NCBI RefSeq assembly: GCF_900109645.1
Contig: NZ_FOBG01000001.1
Coordinates: 930,001 to 994,000, forward strand
Direction of reading: 5' to 3'
DNA from: Duganella sp. CF402
GTDB taxonomy: Bacteria > Pseudomonadota > Gammaproteobacteria > Burkholderiales > Burkholderiaceae_D
Length of the DNA stretch: 64,000 nt
The first letter of the stretch is position 1. Each line of letters opens with the position of its first letter. Of this stretch, positions 18,690 to 27,699 are shown in pieces. A model generated the notes under the pieces. The model saw only the letters and a list, made by a program, of their open reading frames with translations, was not told the DNA's origin and did no database searches. The position numbers and the translations under genes were made by a program.

Positions 18690-20951
18690 TCAGGCCGCGC
18701 CCTCCAGCGCTTCATTGCTGAGCCAGCCGTTGAGGGCGGTGGCGGTCATCGGGCGGGCGAACAGGAAGCCTTGCGCCAGCGGACAGCCCAGCGATTGCAG
18801 GATCTGCGCCTGGCGCTCGTCTTCCACGCCTTCGGCAATCACCGCCAGGCCGAGGTTGCGGCCCAGCTGGATCACCATTTCGGCGATGCTGCTGCCGCGC
18901 GCCGAGCCGGTGATTTCGGTGACGAAGGCGCGGTCGATTTTCAGGCGGTCGATCTGCAGGCGCTGCAGGTACGACAGCGACGAGAAGCCGGTGCCGAAGT
19001 CGTCGATCGCAATGCTGACCCCGGTCTGCTTGATCTGGCCCAGCATCTTGATCAGCAGGTCCGGCTCTTCCATCGCCATCGATTCGGTGATTTCGAGCTC
19101 GATGTTCTGCGGCGGCGCGCCGGTGTCGTCCAGCGCGCGCTTGAGCATGTCGAGGAAGTGCGGGTGACGGAACTGTACCTGCGAAACGTTAATCGACATC
19201 ATGAAGTCATGGTGGCCGGCCTTGCGCAGGTCGACCAGCTCGCGGCAGGCGGTGCGCATCACCCATTCGCCGAGCTCGATGATCAGGCCGGAATACTCGG
19301 CGATCGGGATGAAGCGGTCGGGCGAGATGAACTTGCCGTCCGGCGTCTGCCAGCGCAGCAGCGCTTCGGCGCCCATCGGCCGGCGCGTGACCAGGTCGAT
19401 CTGCGGCTGGTACACCACGAACAATTGGTTCTGACCGAATGCGGTGCGCAGCGCGTGCATCATGCGCACCCGCTCGCGGATCTCCACGCCCATCGAGCGC
19501 GAGAAGTAGAAGTGGCCGGCGCGCTGCTGCGACTTGGCGCGCTTCAGCGCGATGTCGGCGTCCTTGAGCGCGTCGGCGCCGCTGCCTTCGTGCTCGCCCA
19601 GGCGCACCAGGCCGAGCGTGGCCGACAGCTGCACGTCCTGGCCATCAATGCTGAAGGCACGCTGGAACAGCGCCAGGATGTTGCCTGGATTAACCTGGGA
19701 CGAATCGCCCAGCACGCAGAAAATATCGCCGCCGATGCGCGCCACCGTCAGTTGGCCGCCCAGCTCGGTTTGCAGGCGGCCGGCCACGGCCACCAGCAGC
19801 GCGTCGCCGAACTGGTGGCCGAGGGCGTCGTTGGTTTCGGCAAAGTGGTCGAGGTCGACCAGCGACAGGGTGGCGTCTTCGCGCGCCGGACCGGACAGGG
19901 TGGCGTCGAGGATTTCCACCAGCCTGGTGCGGTTCGGCAGCTTGGACAGCTGGTCGTAGAAGGCGGCGTTGTGCAAATGGCTGACCAGCTCGACGTTGTC
20001 CAGCCCGACCGCCACGTTGGCGCAAAATACTTCCAGCAGGCGCTCGTCGATCTCGGTCGGCGCGCGCCGGGTGTCGAGGAAGGCGACGAAATCGCGGCTG
20101 GCCTTGCCGGCGAAATACAGCGTGACGTAATCCGGGCCGTAGCTGTTGCGGCGCTGCGCCAGCGCGGCTTCCAGCGCGTCGTGGATGCGCTGGTCTTCGC
20201 GCACGGTCAGGGTGATGTTGTCGAGGTGGCGGTAGCTGCCGGCGGTGGCCATCACCATCAGTTCGTGGCAGCCGGTGTCCGGGCATTCCTGCACGCACAG
20301 CACGCCGTTGGCTTCCAGCCCCAGCAGGTCGGCGCTCTGGGCCAGCACGCCGGCGGCGAAGTTCTGCACGCCGTGCAGCGCCATCAAGTGGGTGCTGGCG
20401 TGGACAATTTGGTTGAGGCCGCGCCGGCTGTCGTTGATCTTGCGGATTTGCTCGTAGGAGCGGATCGCCGCCGTCACGGTGGTGAACAGCTTGATGCGGG
20501 TCAGCTCGGACTTGGTCTTGTAATCGTTGATGTCGAAATCGCGGATGGCGTCGATTTCAGGGGCGTAGCCCGGCTGGCCGGTGCGCAGGATGATGCGCAC
20601 GTCGTGCAGTTTCAGGGTTTCGCGGATGTAGCGCACCAGGTGCAGGCCGGCGTCGTCCTGTTCCATCACCACGTCCAGCAGGATGACGGCGATTTCGGTC
20701 TCGTGTTTTAACAATTCGCGCGCTTGCCCAGCCGAATACGCATGCACGAATTCGAGCGGACGATGCTGCATGTCGAGGTTGCCCAGCGCAAAGGTGGTGG
20801 TCGAGTGGACGTCTTCGTCGTCGTCGATAATCATGACCCGCCAAACATTGCGCGCGCCCGTCGCAGCAGGCGCAGCCGGATGCTCTTCTAAGAATACCAA
20901 ATCGTCTTGATCATCCTTGGACTGCTCAAGGGGTGAAACCGGTGGGGGCAT
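18690..20951 (-). CDS. Response regulator with DUF3369, degenerate GGDEF and EAL domains
   Basis: A protein of 753 residues. The receiver domain (about 37-160) has the acidic pocket IIDDDED, phosphoacceptor Asp in VILLDVVM, and a later Lys in DYKTKSEL. DUF3369 (about 170-330) follows, a GAF-like region typical of such regulators. The cyclase domain has ARIGGDIF near residue 408 in place of GGDEF, so it is probably catalytically dead. The EAL domain (about 505-745) keeps GAEALLRW, NVSQVQFR, ELEITES, DDFGTGFSSL and AEGVED, so c-di-GMP phosphodiesterase activity is likely. Its phosphorylation partner is not in view. The ATG has GGAGAAG upstream. Confidence 0.9.
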   Translation of the reverse strand: MPPPVSPLEQSKDDQDDLVFLEEHPAAPAATGARNVWRVMIIDDDEDVHSTTTFALGNLDMQHRPLEFVHAYSAGQARELLKHETEIAVILLDVVMEQDDAGLHLVRYIRETLKLHDVRIILRTGQPGYAPEIDAIRDFDINDYKTKSELTRIKLFTTVTAAIRSYEQIRKINDSRRGLNQIVHASTHLMALHGVQNFAAGVLAQSADLLGLEANGVLCVQECPDTGCHELMVMATAGSYRHLDNITLTVREDQRIHDALEAALAQRRNSYGPDYVTLYFAGKASRDFVAFLDTRRAPTEIDERLLEVFCANVAVGLDNVELVSHLHNAAFYDQLSKLPNRTRLVEILDATLSGPAREDATLSLVDLDHFAETNDALGHQFGDALLVAVAGRLQTELGGQLTVARIGGDIFCVLGDSSQVNPGNILALFQRAFSIDGQDVQLSATLGLVRLGEHEGSGADALKDADIALKRAKSQQRAGHFYFSRSMGVEIRERVRMMHALRTAFGQNQLFVVYQPQIDLVTRRPMGAEALLRWQTPDGKFISPDRFIPIAEYSGLIIELGEWVMRTACRELVDLRKAGHHDFMMSINVSQVQFRHPHFLDMLKRALDDTGAPPQNIELEITESMAMEEPDLLIKMLGQIKQTGVSIAIDDFGTGFSSLSYLQRLQIDRLKIDRAFVTEITGSARGSSIAEMVIQLGRNLGLAVIAEGVEDERQAQILQSLGCPLAQGFLFARPMTATALNGWLSNEALEGAA

Positions 20952-21204
20952 GTGTAGCTTCTCCAGAGTACTCGGTGTTCTTGCGTTCCAGTATATAGCG
21001 AATTGTCAAAAAGAATGCAGTTTTCCACGGGTTTAAGCCGAAGCTTGTGCGCCCATGTGTAAATGGCACCATATTTGTACCAAAATAATTATATTTTACC
21101 AAGTGAAACTTGCTTTATGGAAATTATTTCGCAAACAGGACGGCATAGGGCGCCGGCTGGTAGAATGAGGGACTTTTCCACTTTTTTCCGAAGATTCTTT
21201 TCCT

Positions 21205-22302
21205 ATGTCCGGTAATACTTTTGGCAAATTGTTCTCCGTCACTACGTTTGGTGAGTCGCACGGTCCCGCGATTGGTTGTGTGATCGATGGCTGCCCACCG
21301 GGCCTACCGTTGTCGGAAGCGGACATTCAGCCGGAACTGGACCGCCGCAAACCGGGCACGTCGCGCCACGTGACCCAGCGCCAGGAATCGGATACGGTGG
21401 AAATCCTGTCCGGGGTGTATGAGGGCGTCACCACCGGCACGCCGATCGCGCTGCTGATCCGCAACGAAGATCAGCGCAGCAAGGATTACGGCAACATCGC
21501 CGAATCGTTCCGTCCCGGCCATGCAGATTACACCTACTGGCATAAATACGGCGTCCGCGACCCGCGCGGCGGCGGCCGTTCGTCGGCGCGCCTGACGGCG
21601 CCGGTGGTGGGTGCGGCGGCGATTGCCAAGAAGTGGCTGCACCAGCAATACGGCACGGTGTTCAAGGGTTGCATGAGCCAGCTCGGCGATATCGTGGTGC
21701 CGTTCCAGGACTGGCAGCACGTGCCGGACAATCCGTTCTTCGCCGCCACCGGCGACGCGGCGGTGATCGCCAGCATGGAAACGTATATGGACGAGCTGCG
21801 CAAGGCCGGCGACTCGATCGGCGCCCGCATCGATGTGGTGGCGCAGAATATCCCGGTCGGCCTCGGCCAGCCGATCTACGATAAGCTCGATGCCGACATC
21901 GCGTATGCCATGATGGGCATCAACGCCGTCAAGGGCGTGGAAATCGGCGCCGGCTTCAAGTCGGTGGCGCAGAAGGGCACCGAGCACGGCGACCCGCTGA
22001 CCCCGCAAGGCTTCGTCGGCAACAACGCCGGCGGCGTGCTGGGCGGCCTGTCGACCGGCCAGGACATCACGGTGTCGATCGCCATCAAACCGACGTCGTC
22101 GATCCGCACCCCACGTCCATCGATCGACAAGGCGGGCAATCCGGTGATGGTGGAGACCTTCGGCCGCCACGACCCGTGCGTGGGCATCCGCGCCACGCCG
22201 ATCGCCGAGGCGATGCTGGCACTGGTGCTGATGGACCATGCGCTGATGCACCGCGCGCAGTGCGGCGACGTCAAGGTGTCGACCCCCAACATAGAGCTGT
22301 AA
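21205..22302 (+). CDS. aroC: Chorismate synthase
   Basis: A protein of 365 residues, the expected length. It has the three family signatures: [18 protein letters not shown] (residues 17-34), the [17 protein letters not shown]...[11 protein letters not shown] region (about 105-133), and [17 protein letters not shown] near the C-terminus. It converts 5-enolpyruvylshikimate 3-phosphate to chorismate in the cytoplasm using reduced FMN, the last common step to aromatic amino acids, folate and quinones. A TAGAAT -10-like box lies at 21161-21166. No clear Shine-Dalgarno sequence precedes the ATG. Confidence 0.98.
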   Translation: MSGNTFGKLFSVTTFGESHGPAIGCVIDGCPPGLPLSEADIQPELDRRKPGTSRHVTQRQESDTVEILSGVYEGVTTGTPIALLIRNEDQRSKDYGNIAESFRPGHADYTYWHKYGVRDPRGGGRSSARLTAPVVGAAAIAKKWLHQQYGTVFKGCMSQLGDIVVPFQDWQHVPDNPFFAATGDAAVIASMETYMDELRKAGDSIGARIDVVAQNIPVGLGQPIYDKLDADIAYAMMGINAVKGVEIGAGFKSVAQKGTEHGDPLTPQGFVGNNAGGVLGGLSTGQDITVSIAIKPTSSIRTPRPSIDKAGNPVMVETFGRHDPCVGIRATPIAEAMLALVLMDHALMHRAQCGDVKVSTPNIEL

Positions 22303-22305
22303 GCG

Positions 22306-23457
22306 GTGCCCGCGCAAGCGTTCAGCTTCGCCTTATTCCTCTTCTGCTACTACGCACACGCCGGCACCTGGAGCACCTACGCGACGCTGTTCTTTGCCGA
22401 TAAAGGCATGACGGTCGCGCAGATCGGCGTGCTGATGTCGATGATCCAGGTGCTGCGCATCGTCGGTCCCAATGTGTGGGGCTACGTGGCCGATCACTAC
22501 GACCGCCGCGTGCTGGTGCTGCGCATGGCCGGCTTTGCCGCGCTGGCGGGATTCTCGGGCTTCTTCATCGGCGATACGTTCGGCCACTTCATGCTGGCCA
22601 TGATCGTGCTCAACCTGTTCACCAGCGGGCAGGCGCCGATTTGTGAAGCGTTGATGCTGTCCGAGATGAAGGGCGATCTCACTTACTATGGCCGCATCCG
22701 CATGTGGGGCTCGATCGGCTTCATCGTGTCGGTGACGCTGGCCTCGCTCGCGCTCGAACATTACGGCATTATCACGCTGCCGTGGGTGGCGGCGGCGCTG
22801 CTGGTGGCGACCATCGCCGCCGCGTTCCGCTTGCGCGACGTGCCGCGCCGCACCCACAAGACGGCGCCGCCGGCTTTGCTGTCGCTGCTGCGCCGGCGCG
22901 AGGTGATAGCCTTCTTCGCCTCGACCGCGCTGATGGTGTCGGCGCACGCCTCGCTCTACACTTTTTATTCGCTTTACCTTGAGCGCAGTGGCTACAGCAA
23001 GACCGTGATCGGCGCCATGTGGTCATTGGGCGTGCTGGCGGAAGTGATGCTGTTCTATTTTCAGGCGCCGCTGTTCAAGCGCTGGGGCGCGATGCGCATG
23101 ATGTATCTGGCGCTCGGCATCGCCGTGGTGCGCTTCCTGATGATCGGCTTCGGTTCGCACATCCTTTGGCTACTGATTGTGGCGCAGCTGATGCACGCGG
23201 CGACCTTCGCGCTGCATCACTCGTCGTCTGTGATGTCCTTGCAGCGCTGGTTCTCCGGGCCGTTGCAGGCGCGCGGGCAAGCGCTGTATATGAGCATCTC
23301 GTACGGCATCGGCGGCTCGCTGGGCGGCTTGTTCCTGGCGCAGTGGTGGGAGAGGGCGGGCGCCGAGACGGTATACTACGTGGCCTCGGCGCTGGTGGTT
23401 TTGTCGGCGCTGGCGGCGACGTTGTCGTTCCGCTGGCAGCAGCGCGACGGGCATTGA
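22306..23457 (+). CDS. MFS transporter, 3-phenylpropionate transporter (HcaT)-like
   Basis: A 12-helix-type membrane protein of 383 residues. It begins AFSFALFLFCYYAHAGTWSTYATLFFADKGMT, followed by the MSMIQVLRIVGPNVWGYVADHYDRR loop (DRR-type motif A). This resembles the LacY/HcaT branch of the major facilitator superfamily; relatives are annotated as 3-phenylpropionate permeases, but the substrate is not known. The GTG start is 3 bases after the aroC stop, so it is probably cotranscribed and translationally coupled. It ends directly against the convergent HDOD gene. Confidence 0.85.
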   Translation: MPAQAFSFALFLFCYYAHAGTWSTYATLFFADKGMTVAQIGVLMSMIQVLRIVGPNVWGYVADHYDRRVLVLRMAGFAALAGFSGFFIGDTFGHFMLAMIVLNLFTSGQAPICEALMLSEMKGDLTYYGRIRMWGSIGFIVSVTLASLALEHYGIITLPWVAAALLVATIAAAFRLRDVPRRTHKTAPPALLSLLRRREVIAFFASTALMVSAHASLYTFYSLYLERSGYSKTVIGAMWSLGVLAEVMLFYFQAPLFKRWGAMRMMYLALGIAVVRFLMIGFGSHILWLLIVAQLMHAATFALHHSSSVMSLQRWFSGPLQARGQALYMSISYGIGGSLGGLFLAQWWERAGAETVYYVASALVVLSALAATLSFRWQQRDGH

Positions 23458-24954
23458 TCAGCGGCTGACTGCCTCGGGCGCGACGCCGTGGCGGCGTTCC
23501 ACCGCGCGCACCACCATCGCGCGCATATCGTTCAGCAGCGAGAACTCGGTGGCGCTCAGTGAGATCGGCGGGAAGGAATCGTCCCAGTCGCCGTACAGGA
23601 AACCGGCCGGCTGGCCGTTGGCCGACAGCGGCAGGATCACGAAGCTGCGCGCTTCCGACAGCGACGACTTCCACCACAGCGGCAGCTTGGCCGCGAACTT
23701 GGCGTCGTGCGCGTTCTCGATGAAGATCACGCGGTCGCTGTTGAGCGCAGCGTGGAATACATTTGGTTCGTAAGCGTCGTCGAACGTCATCGCCGGCAGC
23801 AGTTCGCGCGTGCCCTCGCCGAAGCTGATCTTGGCCGAGTAGGTGGCGTCCTTGCGGTTGCGTACGAAGGCCACGGCGCGCGAGAAATCCAGTCCCTTGT
23901 ACACCGTCTCCAGCGCGATCTGCACCATCTGGCCTGGGCTGGCGGTATCGAGTACGTCGCGCATGTCGGCCAGGCCGCTGAGCAGGATCTTGTTGCCGGC
24001 GGCGCGCTGGCGCGTCTTGGCCAGCGCCTTGGCACGACGCTCGGCAGGGCGCGACAGCGGCGCGATAGTCAGGTCGTTGGCCGCCACCACCTTGGCTTGC
24101 TCGATGGCGTTCATCAGATTGGGGGCTTCCACGCCCAGCATGCCGGCGTAGCTTTCGGCCAGCTGCTGCACTCTTTCAGCGCCGGCGGCGTCGTCGTGCC
24201 ACAGCGATTCCGCGCATCGCGAGGCCATCGTCGACAGGCCTGCGATCCAGTCGGATGGTGATATTTCCGTTCCCGGCGCGGCCGGCGCCAGCGTGCGCAT
24301 GCCGTTCAGCAGTGCTGCGGGCAGGCCCCAGTGCAGCGCAGCGGCGTGGCCGACTTCTTCCAGCGAGAGGCCGAGCAGTTCCGGCGCGGCGTCTTCCACC
24401 GAGCGCGAAGTCTGGTCGGCCAGGCGTTGCAGGTCGTGCCAGCGCTCCGGCATGTAAAAGGTCAGCATCATGCGGCCCAGCGTGTGCAGCATCGAACACA
24501 CCACGGCTTCTTCGCCATGCCGGCTTTCGGCGGTGTAGGCGATCTGCTGCGCCACGATCCCGGCCAGCACCGCCTTCTCCATTTCGATATGGGCGATGGT
24601 GGTGTCGGTCGACGTGGCGGCCAGTTCTTCGATCAGCTTCAGGCCCAGCGCCAGATGGCCGATGGCTTCGGTGCCCAGCACCAGCACCGCTTTCGATACC
24701 GTGTTCACATGCTGGCCGAAGGCCGAGTACATGCCGCTATTGGCCAGCCGCAGCACCTTCTGTGTCAGCACCGGATCGGACAGCACGGTGCGCGTCATGT
24801 TGAATTCCTGGTCGTCCTCGCCGCGCATGGCGCTGAGGATGGCGGTGATGGCCTTGGCGAATCCCGGCATGTCGCCGCGCCGGCGCGTGCAGTCGCCTAA
24901 TTCGCTCAGGGTCTGGTTGCCGAGCGGGGTGGCGGCCTGGTAACTGCGGATCAT
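23458..24954 (-). CDS. HDOD domain protein
   Basis: A protein of 498 residues. The HDOD domain (about 20-215) shows LPGFAKAITAIL-like start, VLSDPVLTQKVLRLANSGMYSAFGQHVNTVSKAVLVLGTEAIGHLAL and EEAVVCSMLHTLGRMML. HDOD is a relative of the HD phosphohydrolase fold lacking full metal-binding residues and serves in signalling. The C-terminal half (about 330-480) looks like a GAF domain (SPGQMVQIALETVYKGLDFSRAVAFVRNRKD). The start overlaps the stop of the upstream GGDEF-EAL gene by 4 bases (ATGA), so the pair is coupled and probably acts together in c-di-GMP signalling. Confidence 0.88.
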   Translation of the reverse strand: MIRSYQAATPLGNQTLSELGDCTRRRGDMPGFAKAITAILSAMRGEDDQEFNMTRTVLSDPVLTQKVLRLANSGMYSAFGQHVNTVSKAVLVLGTEAIGHLALGLKLIEELAATSTDTTIAHIEMEKAVLAGIVAQQIAYTAESRHGEEAVVCSMLHTLGRMMLTFYMPERWHDLQRLADQTSRSVEDAAPELLGLSLEEVGHAAALHWGLPAALLNGMRTLAPAAPGTEISPSDWIAGLSTMASRCAESLWHDDAAGAERVQQLAESYAGMLGVEAPNLMNAIEQAKVVAANDLTIAPLSRPAERRAKALAKTRQRAAGNKILLSGLADMRDVLDTASPGQMVQIALETVYKGLDFSRAVAFVRNRKDATYSAKISFGEGTRELLPAMTFDDAYEPNVFHAALNSDRVIFIENAHDAKFAAKLPLWWKSSLSEARSFVILPLSANGQPAGFLYGDWDDSFPPISLSATEFSLLNDMRAMVVRAVERRHGVAPEAVSR

Positions 24955-26672
24955 TGCGCCACCTGTCGCAGTTCCGCCGGCACCACGTTGGCGTGGATGC
25001 TTTCCTTGAGTGCCGCCAGCGCCACGTTGGCCGGCATTGGCTTGCCGGTCAGGTAGCCCTGGATATATTGGCAGCCTCGTTGTTCAAGGTAGAGCAGCTG
25101 CTCTTCGGTCTCCACGCCTTCGGCCACCACCGACAGGTTGAGGTGCTTGGCCAGGTCGAGTACCGCGTTGCAGATCGCGCCATCCTTCTGCGAGCCTGGC
25201 AAGTCGCGGATGAAGGTGCGGTCGATTTTGAGCACGGAGATCGGGAAGCGTTTGAGGTAGGCCAGCGAGGAGTAGCCGGTGCCGAAATCGTCGATCGCGA
25301 TGCGCGCGTTACGTTCGGCCATTTTGGACAGGATGGATTCGGCATGCACCGGGTCGATCATCAGTGTGCCTTCTGTGATTTCTAAAACCAATTGCTCACC
25401 AAGCAGGCCGGAAAACGCGATGGCATCATCCAGCACATCCAAGAATTTATCATTGCGGAATTGTCGCGGGCTGATATTAACAGAGATGTACAAGCTGCGC
25501 TTGGCCACTTCTTCAAATTGTTTCAGCTGCACGCAGGCCGCTTTCAGCGCCCATGCGCCGAGCAGGTTAATCAGGCCGTTGGTCTCGGCGATCGGGATGA
25601 AGCGGGCCGGCGGCACCATGCCGAGCGTCGGATGCTTCCAGCGCATCAGCGTTTCAAAGCCCTGGATCTCGCGCGTCTGCGCGTCGACGATGGGCTGGTA
25701 GTACAGCTGGAATTCGCCCTCGCGCACCGCCTGGAACATCGCCGCTTCCAGCGAAATGTCGTGCTGCGGCGGGCCGGCGAGCGATGGGTTGTAGACCACC
25801 GCGCGCGCCTTGCCTGTTTCCTTGGCGCGTGACATGGCGGCATCGGCCAGCGCCAGCAGGCGGATCTCGTCTTCCGCGTGCTGTGGATAGACCGAGACGC
25901 CGACCGAGGCACCGACGTAAATGGTGTGGTTCTCGATTTCAAACGGCGACTGCAGTGTGGCGATCAAGCGGCCCGTCACCAATTTGATTTGCGCTTCGGT
26001 GGCGGTGCCGGGCAGGATGGCGACGAATTCATCGCCGCCGACGCGCGCCAGGGTGTCGCTGTCGCGCAGCGTTTTGCGCAGGCGCTGCGCGGCCATGCGC
26101 AGCATGGCGTCGCCGATCGGATGGCCGAGGCCATCGTTCACTTTCTTGAAGCCGTCCAGGCCCACCGTGGCGACCGAAAAGCCCTGGCCCGAGCGGCGCG
26201 CGTTGGCGATCACCATGCGCATGCGGTCGGACAGCAGCAGGCGGTTCGGCAGTTCGGTGAGGCCGTCGTGGGTGGCCATGTGGCGCAGGCGTTCTTCGGT
26301 GGCGTGCTGCATGGTCATGTCGCGGCCGACCACCAGCAGTTCCAGCGCGCCGTTGGCGTTGTTGTAGGCCGAGATGCGCAGCTCGTGCCAGATCTCGATA
26401 TCGACTGTTTTAATGCGCACTTCCACCAGCTTGGGCGCGCGCGATTCGCTGACTTCGGCCAGTGCGGCCGCCAGCGCGGCCTGATCGCCATCCGCCACCA
26501 GTTTAGCCAGGGCACTTCCGGCCAGCGGCGCGCTGCCGCCGATGCGGGCAATGGCGCGTTGGCTGGCAAACAGCAGCTGGCCAATCTGGTTCAGGCGGAA
26601 AACAACATCGCCAGCCTCCTCCAGGAGGTTGTCCAATTCTTGGCGCGGCTGGGATGAAACACTGGTTGGCAT
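24951..26672 (-). CDS. PAS-GGDEF-EAL protein (cyclic-di-GMP turnover)
   Basis: A protein of 573 residues without membrane segments. A PAS domain (about 10-130) leads into a GGDEF domain with intact VGGDEF near residue 214. The EAL domain follows (about 315-560), where the signature reads ETL (GFETLMRW) but the metal-binding and catalytic residues are kept in VNISPRQF, LEITEGTL, DDFGTGYSSL, KIDRTFI and AEGVET. Both cyclase and phosphodiesterase activity are possible; the net direction cannot be told. It overlaps the HDOD gene downstream. The ribosome-binding site is weak (AAAGAA about 14 bases upstream). Confidence 0.9.
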   Translation of the reverse strand: MPTSVSSQPRQELDNLLEEAGDVVFRLNQIGQLLFASQRAIARIGGSAPLAGSALAKLVADGDQAALAAALAEVSESRAPKLVEVRIKTVDIEIWHELRISAYNNANGALELLVVGRDMTMQHATEERLRHMATHDGLTELPNRLLLSDRMRMVIANARRSGQGFSVATVGLDGFKKVNDGLGHPIGDAMLRMAAQRLRKTLRDSDTLARVGGDEFVAILPGTATEAQIKLVTGRLIATLQSPFEIENHTIYVGASVGVSVYPQHAEDEIRLLALADAAMSRAKETGKARAVVYNPSLAGPPQHDISLEAAMFQAVREGEFQLYYQPIVDAQTREIQGFETLMRWKHPTLGMVPPARFIPIAETNGLINLLGAWALKAACVQLKQFEEVAKRSLYISVNISPRQFRNDKFLDVLDDAIAFSGLLGEQLVLEITEGTLMIDPVHAESILSKMAERNARIAIDDFGTGYSSLAYLKRFPISVLKIDRTFIRDLPGSQKDGAICNAVLDLAKHLNLSVVAEGVETEEQLLYLEQRGCQYIQGYLTGKPMPANVALAALKESIHANVVPAELRQVAQ

Positions 26673-26848
26673 CGCGAAAATCTATTCTTTCAAAGAAGCT
26701 TGCTAACTAAGCATGTAACAATTGGAGTGGCCTAATCTTGCAAAACCATAACGAAATGTATCACTGATGAGAAACAAATTGCATGAAAAATGACAACATT
26801 ACAGCGACTTTTTGAGAAATCTCTTGAGATCGTTAAAAAAACCGTCGC

Positions 26849-27697
26849 TCAGAGTGAAAAACCGCCTTTTCGTTGCGCTGGATTGATGGCGGTTTGGCAA
26901 AAATATCGGCTCTCGATGCGCAGTGCATTGTCGAAATCCACCTGCATGCTTTCGACCATTGCACAAAGTACCGCTTCGGCCGCCGGCGACGGTCCGTTGG
27001 CGCGCTGGCGCAGTTGTGCCGGAGCGGTCAGCAGCAGGGCCCGCACCGGCGCGGCATCGAGCCCACCGCCGGGCAGGCGGTAGTTCTTGTGCTCCCAAGG
27101 CTGCGCGGCGATTGACTTGTCCTGGACATTTGCCGCGAGTTCCGCATCGTTGGTGGCGATGGCGTGCAGCAGGCCTGCCTCCAGCGCTTGAGCGGCGCTC
27201 AGCGTCGTGCCTTCCAGCAGCAGCGGCATCGCTGCCTGCAGTCCCGCCAATCGCACGCTGCGAACGATTTCGCCGGCTACCGGCGCCAGTCCCTGATGTA
27301 CCTGCGGCAAGCTGAAACGTGCGTCCGCCAAGGCGATGCGGCGATGGCAGGCCAGCGCCAGGCCGAAGGCGTGGCCGCTAATCTCGCCGGCCAGCGTGGC
27401 GATCACCGGCACGCCGAGGTTTTCCAGCCGGCGCAGCAGGGCGTTGTAGGCGTCCAGCATGTGCATGCAGTCGGCCGCCTGCGCGGGCGTCAGCGCCATC
27501 AGGTGATCGAGCTCGTGGCTGCTGCCGGCCGGTTCGGCGTCGAAGCCGATGATGACCGCGCCCAGCTGCGGCCGGCGCGATTCCAGCTGGTCGAGCAGGG
27601 CCCCCAGCTCGCGCTGGAACAGGCGGCTCAGCGGATTGATGTTGCGCGCCGCCAGCAGCACGCTGACGTTACCGCCGTTCTGGTGGGTGGTGATCAT
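26849..27697 (-). CDS. Enoyl-CoA hydratase/isomerase-like protein, catalytic Glu replaced
   Basis: A crotonase-fold protein of 282 residues. The oxyanion-hole regions are recognisable (NINPLSRLFQREL; GVPVIATLAGEISGHAFGLALACHRRIALADARFSLPQVHQGLAP). In active hydratases the last segment reads P-E-x-x-x-G, and that Glu is catalytic; here it is Gln (LPQVHQGLAP). The following GxGGTQ-like stretch is also altered (VAGEIVRSV). There is no 3-hydroxyacyl-CoA dehydrogenase domain as in FadB. The ATG at 27697 lies 2 bases after the thiolase stop; the longer open frame begins inside the thiolase gene and is rejected. Fatty-acid or CoA-ester metabolism is likely, but hydratase activity is doubtful. Confidence 0.8.
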   Translation of the reverse strand: MITTHQNGGNVSVLLAARNINPLSRLFQRELGALLDQLESRRPQLGAVIIGFDAEPAGSSHELDHLMALTPAQAADCMHMLDAYNALLRRLENLGVPVIATLAGEISGHAFGLALACHRRIALADARFSLPQVHQGLAPVAGEIVRSVRLAGLQAAMPLLLEGTTLSAAQALEAGLLHAIATNDAELAANVQDKSIAAQPWEHKNYRLPGGGLDAAPVRALLLTAPAQLRQRANGPSPAAEAVLCAMVESMQVDFDNALRIESRYFCQTAINPAQRKGGFSL

Positions 27698-27699
27698 GC

